This document shows, in pieces, positions 44,774 to 57,563 of a DNA stretch of 64,000 nucleotides. The notes beneath the pieces are model-generated. The model ran no database searches. It was given only the letters and a program-made list of their open reading frames with translations, and was not told the origin of the DNA. Each line of letters begins with the position of its first letter. Within the stretch, counting starts at the first letter, position 1. The stretch is taken from NCBI GenBank assembly GCA_965153455.1, contig OZ234494.1, forward strand, positions 5,022,001 to 5,086,000. The letters run 5' to 3'. Made by a program: the position numbers and the translations under genes. Source of the DNA: Sphagnum compactum (lineage: Eukaryota > Bryophyta > Sphagnopsida > Sphagnales).

Positions 44774-47700
44774 ATGGGTCAGTGGGATTCAACAGGCCCA
44801 GGGCCAGGTGTAGTAGTAGTAGGATCAGCCATGGGGATGGGAGGAGGGGGAAGAGATGTGACTAATGTGCTTCTTAGCCCACTGACAAAGGGCACCATGA
44901 GCCCTAAGAAGCGGTTTCCAAATCCCAAATGTGGGGAGGAGATCAATGACCCATTCAAGATTTACCAGTATCTCACAGCTGACCAGCTTGAGGGGGGCAA
45001 GGAGAGTGCGGCGGGGATGGTGGACAGTAGTGATGTATGCTTGCTTAAAGTTTCCCACCACAACACCAGCAGCAAGCTGCAAGGGATGGAGCAGGCAGGT
45101 TTTGTAAACGATTTAGGTCATTTCTTGGTTCGCAACTCGTCAGTTATCTCTCAAACGTTCAGCAAAAAGAGGAGCTATCTGCAGTCAAGCTTCTATGTTT
45201 TTGCCCTTCTGGTGCTCACTTTCCTGTTCGTGAAGATCACATCGGTTGGGTTACTAAGAGTGGAGTCTCAGAACTATTCGGCTATTAAGGTGGGATTCAT
45301 CTCCTCCTCCTGCCTTTCTTGTCTCCTTCATAGTACTCTACAATATTCTTATCAGTGATTGCAATGTCCTCATGTAAGTACTTTTTCAGGCCAAAGAGAT
45401 AAGTGCGCAAGGATTTAGTCTCAGTTTTGTGAGGGACCTTAACCCCCCTGCCCCACCCTCCTACTTCCTTCTTCCCAAAACCCTGAAAAAGTCTTCTGTA
45501 AAGCCGGGAAGCTGTGGTGGGCAAGGAAGCTAAGTTCCCTCAATTCACAAGGTTTCACTAAACATTAGCAATATCTGTTGTTGCATTACAAGCATAAGCT
45601 GGGAGAAAGAGTTTTTTTATCGGTCTTAAAATTTTATTCAGTTGCAATTCTTGATTTTTTTTATTAGGTACTGGAAGAGAGGCTGGTTCTTCAAGCGGTG
45701 AAGGTCGAGTCCAGTGAGGCACGCAAAGAGTTTGTAACGCAAGTATTCAAGGATGGTTCAATATTAGTACTATCATCTGACAAACACAATGAGCATGGTG
45801 AAGGTTATCAGAAGGTAAAACCAGTCCGTAAGTTCATCACATGTTGCTTCTTTTCACCTGCTGGGCTTTTGTAGCTTGTTTACAGCTGGGTCTAGGTCTT
45901 GGTATGCCATATTCATGATGTTCAATGGCAAACAAATAGGGTTTAATCTTTGGCTGATCTCTGATTCATCACCTGATGTGCAAACCAAAAGTTTTGAGTG
46001 GTTACTGAATTCGTAGTCAAGTGGCTCTTGCAACTCCCTCCCTACTCCTCCCATGTACAAGCACATAAGTGGATCCTGCCAACAACATTGGCATGCCAAC
46101 AGGAGTCTTCCATGATGATCATTGATTTGTTAAATTTTGACTTTTGCTTTGACATTAGCTTCTGCACCAGGGTTGAGTGGCTGCTTATGGTCTGAGGAAT
46201 TATGTATTCACTGTCATGTGCATCTTATGCAGACTGCTGTGTTTGGGACAAGTGAACTGTGGGCAAAGCCAATGAGTCAAAATCTTGAGCAGTGTGTAGT
46301 TCGGAGCAAAGCCAACAGCCGTAAGTGTTAGTTATCAAATTTTGCAAATCAGTGGTTGTCTGTCTTTTCAACAAATTTGATAAACTTGCACGTGAAAGCA
46401 GATTCCACCAAGGTCTGCTGTCTGAATTGTTTCGGTTTTTTCCCTGCAGGTCCTGAAAATGGTACAAATGGGTACCTTTTAGTCAATGCCAATGGTGGCC
46501 TAAATCAAATGCGAGCAGGGGTTCGTAGATATTCAAACTCCATCTTGTCACTTGGGGCGGCACATCTAGGTTATGGTCAAGATTGCATTTCCAGTTGTTG
46601 TAGGCCTTCATCTTTCTTTCTGTGCATGGGTGTCAGTAGGTGAAGTTGCAGCAGCCATGAGAATTTTTTTCATGATGAGCTGACAAGTAGTCCACCAGGG
46701 ATGCATGTGAGATGAGTGCAAAATCATCTGTTGATAGATCTTTCAAAATGGTTGCAAATATGGATCGCAGAGTCAAGCCTTGTGGTAGGATAGCTAACCA
46801 AGGTCAATTTTTCATTATCCTGTTTGATAACCATTGAGTTGTGGTTTTCAGATTTGTGATATGGTTGCGGTGGCAAAGCTGATGAACGCTACACTCGTGG
46901 TTCCAACTCTTGATCACAGCTCTTTCTGGGCTGATCCCAGGTTGGCCCAAAGTCTGCTGCAGGACATGTCCAAATTTCAGTTTAGGGAGTGTGGATAAAT
47001 CAAAATGATTTTGTTTGTTATTGCTGGTAAACAAAGGGTTATGATACACACCACCAAACTATATTTTCCCTTGAATGGAAGAAGCTGAAAGTTGATTTCT
47101 GGTTACAGTGAGTTTGGAGATATTTTTGATGTGCATCATTTTGTGGAGTCACTGCGGGAGGATGTCCATGTTGTAGAGGAGGTTCCAGCACATCTTGCTC
47201 ATATCAATCCCATGATGAAGGCGCCAATCTCTTGGTCCAAGGTGAAATTTCTTGTCTTTCCTTTCTTCACATGCAATGTTATTCTAAACCTTATGACAAG
47301 TTGCTGCTCTCCATCCCAAATGTTTTCAGGACTTTTTGGATACAAGGAAAGTGATGGAGCTTCTGCTTCCATTACATTTGAGAGATTTGGCCTGGTTTTT
47401 GCAGGCACCCTATTATGAGGAATTAGTGCCATTACTGCAGCAACAGAAAGTGTTGTATTTCACACACGCTGATTCACGATTGGCAAACAACAATTTGCCA
47501 GACTCAATACAGCAACTACGGTGCCATGCCAATTACAATGCTCTCAGGTTTGCAGAACCCATTCAGACGCTAGGACGCACTCTTGTTGAGCGCCTTCAAC
47601 AAGATGGCCCTTATATTGCGTTACATCTCAGGTAAATTTTTTGTTCCCTGAGTACTCAAAAGTGGTTTTAGCAATTCTTCAAAGGGATACAAGCTTCCTT

Positions 47701-48763
47701 TTTTGATGATGAAGTGAACGTGCCATTCAAATGTGCGTTACTAATACTTGCAAGGTTTGGGTCACAGCTTGTCTTACTATGGTTAATCTAGGAGGAGTGT
47801 CTTGTGGTAGGCATGGTAACATAGGTTGACTACTCATGGTGCAGATATGAGAAAGACATGTTGGCATTCACTGGATGCGCACACGGGCTTTCTACCTCGG
47901 AAGTGGATGAACTCCGTCAAATGCGTTATGATGTCAAACACTGGAAGGAGAAGGAGATTGATGGAGAAGAAAAGCGGAAGCAAGGGGGTTGTCCACTGAC
48001 CCCACTTGAAACAGGTCTTTTATTGAAGGCCCTTGGATACTCTGCAGCCACGAAGATTTACATTGTGGCCGGGGAGATCTATGGGAATGGAAGCTTGGAC
48101 TCCTTAAAACACATGTTTCCTAATGTTTACTCTCACATGACATTGGCAACTGAAGATGAACTGGCTCCACTCAAGGGCTTTCAGAATCGCCTTGCAGCGT
48201 TAGACTACATAATGGCACTTGCAAGTAATGTTTTTGTGTACACCTATGATGGCAATATGGCCAAGACTGTACAAGGACATCGTCAATTTGAGGGCTACCA
48301 AAAAACAATTAGCCCTGATAGGTACTATTTTTTTCCCTCTCCTCCTTTCATGGTTGGTGTGAAGACTTTCTCAACAACAAATTCCCTAGTGGCGCATCTT
48401 GCTGAAGTGGAAGCTAATACAATTTGTATTAATTCAAACTTTGGGTTTCCAACAATTGGTTTTTGAATTGTATCTTACTTTTGGCTGGATGTTGAAGAGG
48501 GTGTGCATGAACTAATACTAAGGGCCTGTTGTATTTGCAGAGAAAGTCTGGTGAGGCTTGTGGATGAGTATGAAACGGGCACAATACCTTGGGAAGCATT
48601 TGAAGCTGATGTAAGGAAGATTCATATGGAACGAATAGGTGCACCACATTTGCGAGAGGTTGGGGAGTCCCCCAAATTGGAGGAGAATTTTTACGCTAAC
48701 CCATACCCAGGATGCATTTGTGAGAAGCAGCAATATAGCCGGCGCCTATTGAATAAGCCCTAA
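44774..48763 (+). CDS. Plant O-fucosyltransferase family protein (GT106/DUF246-like), nine exons
   Basis: Predicted Golgi type II membrane glycosyltransferase of 656 residues. Exons: 44,774-45,289; 45,668-45,814; 46,233-46,320; 46,450-46,520; 46,852-46,940; 47,109-47,241; 47,405-47,631; 47,845-48,321; 48,541-48,763. All introns are GT-AG and phases agree; the donors GTTCGT (46,521) and GTTGGC (46,941) are weak. Residues 1-137 are a cytosolic tail, and about 138-161 a membrane segment ([13 protein letters not shown]). The catalytic part shows [17 protein letters not shown] (about 257-273), [13 protein letters not shown], the split [14 protein letters not shown] (422 on), [20 protein letters not shown] and a C-terminal NPYPGCIC (636-643). 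These are hallmarks of the plant O-FucT-like family, whose tested members act in cell-wall glycan synthesis or cell adhesion. The donor and acceptor substrates of this one are unknown. An upstream GTG (44,603) is in frame, but 44,774 is the first ATG. Confidence 0.9.
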
Positions 48764-48896
48764 ATTCTGCCCAATGGCAGCGTACAAAAGTGTTACTCTA
48801 CCTACTTGTGTACTGTATCAATGGAACTACTTTATTTAGGACAATGGTGAGCACAGGACTCTGGCAAGTTGATACTTGCTTTCAGACTTGCCCCAT

Positions 48897-48937
<41 letters not shown>

Positions 48938-49300
48938 CCATAGCTCCAGTTTGCATTAATTGCAATCTGCAGCTATGGATCCCTATGCCCCCCATTTTTT
49001 TCCTAGGGACCAACAATAAACATTCTTTTGTAGGTTGGAAATATTGCCAGTACCAAGTAGTCCTGCAATTCTCTATTTGGTTGCTTGCCAATGATTAGCT
49101 ACTGCACCTTGCACCTTGCACTCCGTATATCTTCCTGATGACCATCATCTTTGCTGGTAATGGCATTTCCTAATATTGGAAGGGTTTGTGAATACACTTC
49201 TTCCCACTTCTATTTTTCTCCCTATTTCCCATCACCTCCATTAAACTGTACATGGCAATAAAGAGTCGCAATTTTACCCCACTAGGTTGCCTTCATCTTT
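48764..49300 (+). terminator. O-FucT-like 3' UTR with poly(A) signals and a (GA)n tract
   Basis: After the TAA at 48,761-48,763 there is a (GA)n microsatellite at 48,900-48,932 and two AATAAA hexamers, at 49,015-49,020 and 49,257-49,262. Either could direct polyadenylation. A GAGA tract is thus present on both sides of this gene, in the leader and in the 3' region. Confidence 0.5.
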
Positions 49301-52300
49301 GAGTTGATTATTGTCGTGTTTTTCTGTACTTTTCTGAAGAAAGAAAGAGATCACAAAGGATTATGTTCCTTTGCATGTTCTACATCTTATCCCTTTTTCG
49401 TTTTCTCAAATTGAGCCACAATCAAGAGGAGCTCTTCCCACCTTTCAACTCCACGGTCATGTAACCCACTTCATGTCCCCTTGATTAACCCTTTGATTCA
49501 CCATCAAATCCCACTTGCTTGATATTCGTTATTTGGTTTCTGAATACTGATCACCAATTTGTGCACAAGGGATTTTTGTCCTGCAAGTTGATGCTTAGAA
49601 GCTTGACCACTTGACCCATTTAACAAGCTACTCGGAACCAAACATATCTCAAAATCCAATCACATCTTGACGATTTACCTTTGATCCAATATTTCAAATG
49701 TTGTTTGTTGCAATTAGACCAACTTTGGTCCAGGATTTTAGAGATCTTCCATCAAAGATCATAAATGTAATCCCACTTTCAAACATGTGTTGTCACCATG
49801 AAGATTTCTTCCCTTTAGATCTTAAACTCTTGAGCCTATAACCTAATAGAAGATTTCCATGGCTTGTCTCTTGTTGATAGTCCTCAAACAAATAGTTCAA
49901 CAATAGAACTTTGCATTAACTACTTTTTATTTAAATCACCTTGAGCCCACCACAACCAAAAAGTTGACACATTTGTCTCCCAATGCATTTGAGATTTATG
50001 TGATGCGGTACCATCTCTCCTTGGCCAAATGTAATTGTTAAACATGGTTCTAGATTTAATTCAAGGTGCTTAACACAATTCCATGGACCATAGTGTTACT
50101 AGTACCATATATATAGTTAGATATAAGGACCTTATTAACCATGGATAGAGACTTTGTTTTGTTAACAAACTAGTTTTTTTGGTGACAAAAGCATTAGGTA
50201 AACATTAACGAGTTCTTGAGTGATGCTAATTTCATCTCTCTCATTATTGTTTTTCAAGTTATGAGTTCATTCTATTGATTGTTGTTTCTGGTTTGTTCTC
50301 TTGGTTTGAAATTATCCTCAAGTTGTGAGAGCCCCTTTAATTCCAAGGTTTTGATAGTTCATTTGAATGTAATGTTTGGGTTATTGTAATTTGTGGCATT
50401 ATTGCTTCAATTTAGGTAGTCCAAAGGTTCTAGAGGTTCTTGCATTAAGTAGTTAGAATGGATCAGATTTTAGTTATTTCTTTTACACCCCAAGACGATG
50501 TTTTAGCTAGTGACATGTGTATTTAGTTAGAATTAATATTAGTGGCAGATAAGCACCAGTGATAGACATGAGGACTTGTAGGACTTGTTTTATCCTTTCA
50601 ACAATTTATCACAAATTAGACTTTAAATTACCATTTGAGAATTCATGCATTTATTGGGTGTTGTTCCAATGGTTGTTATTGATGGACTTGATCGAATAAA
50701 TGTAGAATTTGAATCTTGACAATAGCAAAGTCTAAAATGTGGATGGGAAGTTTCAAAAGTTTTTCCAAAAAAAGGTTATGAACTAGTTGAATCTTAATCA
50801 TTCTTCATATTTTGTTAAAATTATTTGCAAATGAACTAATGTGAAACATGACATTTCTTATTCCATGTTGAGCATGGAGATGTGTTGTATCTCATTGATA
50901 TCATACTAGATTTTACTAAAGAGGAGTTGGCTTTATATAATCTTGGATGGAAACATGGGAATGGATGCAACATATAATCTTTGTTACCTTTTGTTAAGGT
51001 TGTATTGAAAGGCCCAAAGGTGTGACCATATCAATGGTTTTTTCTATTGGTTTACCCTTGGTGGTTAGGATTATTGGAGTAGCATGTTTATGTTCATGTT
51101 ATTCAACCTATGGTAGAAATGGTTATTTCAATAATGATGCATGGCCATTAATTTCGTATCGATCATTTAAAAAATTTGAACCATGATGGGTTATGTTTTC
51201 CAAAATTGTGTATAACAATCAATTGACAAGTTCAAAAGGCATGTCAAACAATAACTTTGCCACCATTCCTTTTCAATGGCCACCTATCTTGCATGTGGCC
51301 ATTGATGCATCTTTTCATTTTGTGGTTCATTTTAAAAGGCACATGACTTGGACATGATTAGTTTAGAGAAAGATGATATTCTTTGAGCTAAACATAAAGC
51401 ATGGGTGTATTCTCCTTTATTGAACACTCATTTGGGAGGTGTTGAAACCTATTATGATCATTCACAATGTTGTCTTAAACTTATGATATGTTCGTTTTGG
51501 TGGTGTGATGTCTATTCAAGAGAATGGCATGTGAAATGCATATTTTCTTTGACAATATTCATTCATGAATGACCACATGATACCTACCATATGTAAGGAT
51601 GTCATAGAACTTTTGGAATGTGTTATGGTTGATTTGAATGTTATTTCAGTTTTGTGTGTTATGTTTGTGTTGAGAGGTAGAAGTGATGACAATGTTGCAC
51701 AAAATAAACAACAAAGAAAAAACTAAAGGAAACAAATGATAGAACCGTCACAAGGTCATACACCAAAATTACAAATCATTAAATCACTTTTCTTGAACCC
51801 AAGAATATATGGAAGAATAGTAAGTCCCATTACTATTTGCTAAATGATGAACATTTCAATATGTTGTGTGATGAAAAAATATTACATGTCAGTTGCCCAA
51901 TATTTCTAGAAGCATAGTATGTTGAATCAAGATTTGGATTTTCATAGATATTATGTACATAAAGGAAAAATGAATAACAAAATAAAAGTGATAACCAAAG
52001 TGCAAAAAGGGGAACAAGTAATGTAAGGAAGCGAAGAAAAGTGATAACTCACAAAGACAAAATCAAATTGGAAAAAGAAAAACTATGTGACAAGAGAATC
52101 AAAGCAAACCAAAAAGGGCTAATGGAGAAGAGGTGAAACATGTGACAAAACCAATAATAAGATAAAGAACCAAAAGTGGGGTTCCACCAAAAATGCAAAG
52201 GCAAAGGAGGAGGAAGAAGAGCGGTAGGCATTAGTAAGCATATTAGTAGATGGTGAGAATGAGAAAGAAGAAGGTCGTGTCCAAAGAAAAAGATTGAAAA

Positions 52301-52500
52301 GGTTTGATACAAAGCACATTAGATTATGGAGAAAGAGACAAGGAAGATGAGAGGATATGGGAAAGGAAACATACAAGAAGAAAAAGGGTATGAAAGAGGG
52401 ATGGTGCAAGAGGATAGGGACCTTAGTTACACCGTCTAATCAGATTTTAAGAAGCAAGATGAATGACCCCCTTTATTTACCCTTTGAAGTAGTCTTCCTT
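49301..52500. other. AT-rich intergenic DNA, no gene seen
   Basis: Only short frames. A purine-rich stretch at 52,000-52,400 gives minus-strand frames rich in F, S and L, which reflect composition. Some passages between 50,900 and 51,700 may be retroelement relics, but no family string is clear. Confidence 0.45.
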
Positions 52501-52502
52501 TT

Positions 52503-52730
52503 ATTGGTGAAATTTTGCCACACCATAAATTTTTTACTTTTACATTTGCAAAAAATGAGTTTTGGGGGGCTTTTTTGTTGTCATATTTCTCAAACTGTTT
52601 ACACAAGTTTCCAGTAAGCAGCCAATAATATAGGAGGATGCTTGGATTACTACTTATAATTCATTTATAGCCAAATTTGGCTAAACCTTTTTTATGGATG
52701 ATGTCCACCTTAGCTACATCAAAAAATTGC
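52503..52730 (-). repeat. Dispersed palindromic repeat, copy 11 (reverse)
   Basis: The + strand shows GTGAAATTTTGCCACACC near 52,506 and CCAGTAAGCAGCCAATAATA near 52,611. TTTATAGCCAAATTTGGCTA is near 52,666, then GGATGATGTCCACCTTAGCT with ACATC. The palindromic core TAGCCAAATTTGGCTA is perfect here. Confidence 0.82.
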
Positions 52731-54840
52731 TATTGAAAAATACATTGCCCTGAACCATTTCAAAGGGGGAGAAGCAAACCTCTAAGTTTGGTGACTTCTG
52801 AGCTTTCTCCAACTTCATTACCTATTTCCCCCCTTGCGTGTTGCCAAAGCTTCTACAAGTGTTTGGGACATTGTGTGACCTACTACTACTACCCATAGTA
52901 GTACTACCATGGAAGCTTCTACACGGATTTTTTAATTTTCCAAAATGTTGAAATGTTTAAAACAATTTTTTTTTAAATTAATTTTTTTTAAAAGAAAGTT
53001 TGTTTGTTAAGGAAAATAGAGAATCATTTAGAATATTCTGGAAGGTTCTATTCTTCAACATGGAATGTTTCAATATTAAATAATTATTTTCAACCCTCAA
53101 AATGTTGAAATTGCCATAGGTGGGTAGGTACTATGGTAATTAAAATCTGGTGTGTTTCTTCTACTCATACACCCTATATAATTGTAAGCAACCCTCAACC
53201 AATAATAATAATAATAATAATGGAAGCTTGAATTTGCACTACCAACCAATCCCACAATTATTCCCCAACCTTTGCAATTATCCTCGGCCTACCAGCTAGG
53301 TACCTTGGCCCACAGGTTGATGAGCCAAAGTATGAGTTTTGTCAAGAGGTATCTAGTATCTACCTCCCTCCAAAGGTTAGGGGCTAGGAGTAGGGATGAA
53401 TTATTCAACCTTTGTTCAGACTTATTTAACCTTTTAACATATTAACAAGCATGTCAAAATTCAGTGAAATTTCAAGGGGGTAATGTATATAATATATAGA
53501 TATATAGCAAGGGGAAGTTCTCCACAAATAAAGTTTATAATATATTTGAGCAACTATCTATAAACCTTAAAACTCAAGGGTGGTGTAAAAATCTCTTCAC
53601 ACAAATTGTTAGCTTGCAATTAACACAAAACATTTGCGAAAATCGGAATATAGTATGTATCATCCTATCTTCTCATCTAAATCTACAACTAATAGATGAT
53701 TTTCACTAGACTAATATTAAATGAATTAGACTTATAAATCATTTGTTTGATAATCTCAATTTCATTTGTTGATTAATTAATGATATTTCATATTCATTTT
53801 TTATAGTCCAAGAGTGAATTGGGTTAATGAACTATAAACCCACATGTGTTAACAAGTGCAAGCTATATTGACTCTAATGCAAAGGCACCTAGTATTCCAT
53901 GGTCTTCTATAGAGCTTTTTGAACACTTTTTAAAAATTGGGAAACTTTCTCATGACCAATATGTGAAGAGCTTCCCCAAAGCTTCATTATTTAGGACTTC
54001 ATATTTGTTTGTCCACTTTACACAAAGTGATGCACTTGATAAAAAATAGCAGAAAGTTAGGCCATAATTTGCAAACATAACACATTACTATTGGATGTGT
54101 CTTAGGTTGATTGCTGCGGATGATGATTGCCTCAACCAAAGCCCAAAGCTTGCTAGAAAAAATCCTTCAGAAATATTGGATTGGGTATGGAGAGAATTTG
54201 TTTACATTAGACTTAAGCACCAATGTATGTAACAAACACTCTTCTTTGAGAAAGAAAAATTGTCAGGTCACAAGTTTGGAAGTAGCTAGAAGCGAGGAAT
54301 AAGACTTGGAATTTATTTATACAGGCTAGAACAGATTCAAGCACAAGAGTACTACATAGTTGCAAAGAAAAGTGAAAGGAAGAGGAAGACTGAAGGGAAG
54401 AAACTGAGAAAGTTTTATATGAGCAACAAAACTTGAGAATCAAGTTGGCATTGAGACAATCATATTCAATGCCCTTTTTTATGGGGAGGGGCTGGGGGTA
54501 AAATCAGCCTTCTGATTTTTTGTTCAAGAAGATTTTATAAATTTAATTATATTTACCAATTGAGAATGGGAAAAAAAATTAATTGGGATCTTAAAGAGTT
54601 AATAATCACTAGAACTGACAGTTGATAACTCCAAATTAGTGTCTGAAATTTTAGTATCAACATAAGGCCTGTGACAATTATGCTGAGCACCCAATTTGAT
54701 TTCTTCTTACCTTCTCATTGATTATTTCATGTTTGTACACATTGACACTTTGAACATGTACAATGTTTACAAAATGAACTAAGCATTTCATTGTTTTTTT
54801 CTAGACCCAAAAAAAGAAAAAAAGAAAAAAAAAAAGGACT
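52731..54840. other. AT-rich intergenic DNA, no gene seen
   Basis: (AAT)n at about 53,200-53,222 is the only clear repeat. Frames of 60-76 codons at 53,846 to 54,443 have no recognised family. Confidence 0.45.
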
Positions 54841-56681
54841 TCAAATTCTAACGAGGATTTCATCTTGTAACATGACAAATATTGACCACTTTTGCTTTGA
54901 TATTGTGTGTGTAACATGACAAATATTGACCACTTTTGCTTTGATATTGTGTGTGGCCCGAGAGGGTCTAGGGTCAGAGATTCTTCTAATGAGCTTAGAG
55001 TAGGAATGGATATCAAAGGGATTCACCGCATAGACTTGAAAGACCTGCATACAACCACAATTGGGTGCTTGTCTATTTCCTAATGAGAGTAGGAAACCAG
55101 ATGAAATATGTGTGAACTGTATTACGTGCCTTTGAAAGCAACCCGATGAATGGAAGAAATCTCGGAGGCATGCACACCCCTTTCCAGAGATAGATTTGGC
55201 AGAGTTCTGGACAATGTACCACACAAATATAGAGTACAAACTTGTGTCCGTTGCCAGTTCCTTCACCAAAGTTATTAACTCCTGAAGAAGAACTGCATGT
55301 GCAAAAGCCTCAAAAGACAACTGCAAGCTCATCATGATCAATTGATAATTGAAGCAACAATAAACACACAGATCGGTCAACATTCCTGTGAGATAAAAAG
55401 TCTGCACCAGCTCAAACAAGGTGGACTGATTCTGCAAAAGCATATGGGCTACAGTGCTCGTATAAACTCAAAACACAAACCAGCTTGTGAATGTCTGCAA
55501 AACAGTATGGCAATTCACATACAAAGCATTCAATCTTTGTTGTGGGATTCGGGCCTGCTTAAGCAGAGCTTATTTCACAACCCAGTCTTCTTCAAATGAT
55601 CTGTTCACTACATTCACAGCTTCTGGAATAACCCTCACCCATGCAAGCCTCTTTTGAAACTCCCTCATTGTGATCATTGTACACTGCACATACACTAAGA
55701 TGCTAATACAACAGTTTGGTGTACAAAGGCCTCTAGGGCTTTGTGGCCTGGTATCTATGAAGCTCCAGCTTCCATCAGTAATTTACATGCTCACCAGACA
55801 TATCAAGTACTTCTGTCCACAAAAAAATAGTGGAAACTCTTTCCTAACAAAAGGTGTCAGAGACCGTTGCATTGTCGGGGGAACTTGCTGCATTCCATAA
55901 TTCTTGCAATTCCCCTCATAGAAGAAGATTATGCTTGCTCAGGGCAGTGCCAGTTTCACCCAGGATAATCTTGATTGACCATGTCATTGTTCATGTCTTT
56001 TGGTGTGAACCTTCAAGCCGACAGTCCATCTCATATCCTCTAAGCATCTGCTGCCTCAAAGACACCAAGCACCTTGATATACCTTAATTCTTTCCCTTCC
56101 ACTAATTCCTTTGCCCTGCAAACATTGTAACACACCACTAATCATCAAACTCTACATCCCTGCAAAAAGACATTCATATTACCACATAAAGTGAAAAATT
56201 CACCTCTGCAATGCTGCCTTCAATCTTCCTCAAACACCAGGGCACAATTGCCTCTTAGTGACAAGCAACAGAATCAAAAGACTAGATGGTGAGAGAAATG
56301 TGGTCAGAGAGAAAATCACCTTGGCAGCATCAGGTGGTAGCTAGTTTGTTGTTGCAATGTGGGCAGGTGCGTCAATGTACACACACAGCCAGCCATAATT
56401 TGTGCTGGATAGGTCATTGCAATTGAACAAACCACATTGGTGCCAGGGCTTGCTTCTAGGTTTGAGAAACCCTCCTGAGAGGCACCACCAAATCCTGAAC
56501 CTTCTTGTACTCTAGACATTGAGCCTCTTGTGGTGGTGGCAGCAGCGGTGGAGGCTTAGTGGGCATCACCATGATGATCATTGCATGCATGCTTAAACAC
56601 AAATGGGGGTGCTCCTAATGAATCATCAAACCTGTAGGTATAATTTTTTTTATTATTGTGGCTAATTAGTGAAGATGATGA
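54841..56681 (-). other. PLATZ downstream region, possible 3' UTR or non-coding transcript
   Basis: This stretch is less AT-rich than the DNA to its left. It carries a 200-codon ATG-initiated minus-strand frame (55,443-54,841), the longest unassigned frame in the window. That frame ends in a 44-bp tandem duplication and has no recognised domain. A TTTATT (AATAAA on the - strand) at 56,649-56,654 lies only about 30 bases after the PLATZ stop. I think it is mostly 3' flank, perhaps transcribed, but a lineage-specific gene cannot be excluded. Confidence 0.3.
54868..54955. repeat. 44-bp exact tandem duplication
   Basis: TAACATGACAAATATTGACC begins at 54,868 and again at 54,912. The whole unit, through TTTTGCTTTGATATTGTGTG, is repeated without visible mismatch, so the duplication is recent. 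As 44 is not a multiple of three, it shifts the register of any frame running through it. Confidence 0.93.
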
Positions 56682-57563
56682 TCAGAAAAGGGGTGCCCTA
56701 TGGGGATGCACCTGCTTCCTTTGGCGAACCCTTGCAGTCAGAGATTCCATACCCTTGGGTGTTGAAGGTCCCACAAGTGTACTGGAATTCATCAGGAACA
56801 CCTGCTGTTGAAACTCTGACAACTCTAGCTGCTGCTGCTCCGGATCAGGCATGAGCAGTGAATATGGAGAAGAAGAAGAAGACAATGGTCCAGAGTTTTC
56901 CAGCCCCATTCCCTTGAAGATCTTCTTCTTCCTTCTCTTGCTCACCGAGTAGTCATTGCGATGAGCCACAAGTTTCCTGGCTCTGGCGGCCTTTGCTTTG
57001 GGAGTAGATGGGTAGAAATCCGGAAGAGGAGGATTCCCGCCTTCGATTCCGTCAGAACTTCCGCTCAAACCCTCGGGCTTGGAGGATCCTTCTTGCAGTG
57101 TGAGGGAAATTGTAAAGTCATGCGCATTTTCGCGAATTGCAGTGAGCTTGCAAAGCAACGAACAGAAGCGGACGGGATCGGCAATGCTACGCTGACATGT
57201 GTGGCAGTAATAGGGCACTCCTTTGGCTAGTTTCTGCTGTGGCCTGCTCTGGAGAAACAGAATCTTGGCAGAGTTGATGGTGTAGAGCTGAATGTTGGAG
57301 AAATCTAAGAGTTTGTAAATGTCGAGCACCCTGACTACGTCCCTGTGAGATGCCTTGCGTATTTGAACCGTCGCATGCCCCGCGTGCGATTCCGCCACTC
57401 CCACGGGACACAATGGCCCCTTTTTGCAGTCGAAACAGAAGTGATTCTTCTCATTCCTCCCCGTCACGTGCGTCGTGCAATGCCCGAAAAACTCGCGGAT
57501 CGACAGTAGCTCCGCCAACCATGGCGGCCCTTCCCTGTGCCCGAATTTCCCACCGATAACCAT
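56682..57563 (-). CDS. PLATZ-family zinc-binding transcription factor, single exon
   Basis: A 293-residue PLATZ (plant AT-rich sequence- and zinc-binding) protein, a plant-specific class of nuclear DNA-binding regulators. It opens with PPWLAELLSIREFFGHC, as the family does near its N terminus. The first zinc cluster has C29, H32, C43, C46, C52, H60 and H63. Then come HRDVVRVLDIYKLLDFSNIQ, the family-typical YTINSAKILFL, and a second cluster C120-x2-C123 and C134-x3-C138. A basic run KRRKKK (209-214) may be a nuclear signal. The C terminus PHRAPLF matches the usual PLATZ ending, so the protein is complete and unspliced. The frame opens further up only through GTG (57,599); the first ATG is 57,563 in the context CACAATGGT. 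Oddity: the usual second Cys of the C-x2-C at 52-55 is Gly (CPVG). Confidence 0.93.
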   Translation of the reverse strand: MVIGGKFGHREGPPWLAELLSIREFFGHCTTHVTGRNEKNHFCFDCKKGPLCPVGVAESHAGHATVQIRKASHRDVVRVLDIYKLLDFSNIQLYTINSAKILFLQSRPQQKLAKGVPYYCHTCQRSIADPVRFCSLLCKLTAIRENAHDFTISLTLQEGSSKPEGLSGSSDGIEGGNPPLPDFYPSTPKAKAARARKLVAHRNDYSVSKRRKKKIFKGMGLENSGPLSSSSSPYSLLMPDPEQQQLELSEFQQQVFLMNSSTLVGPSTPKGMESLTARVRQRKQVHPHRAPLF

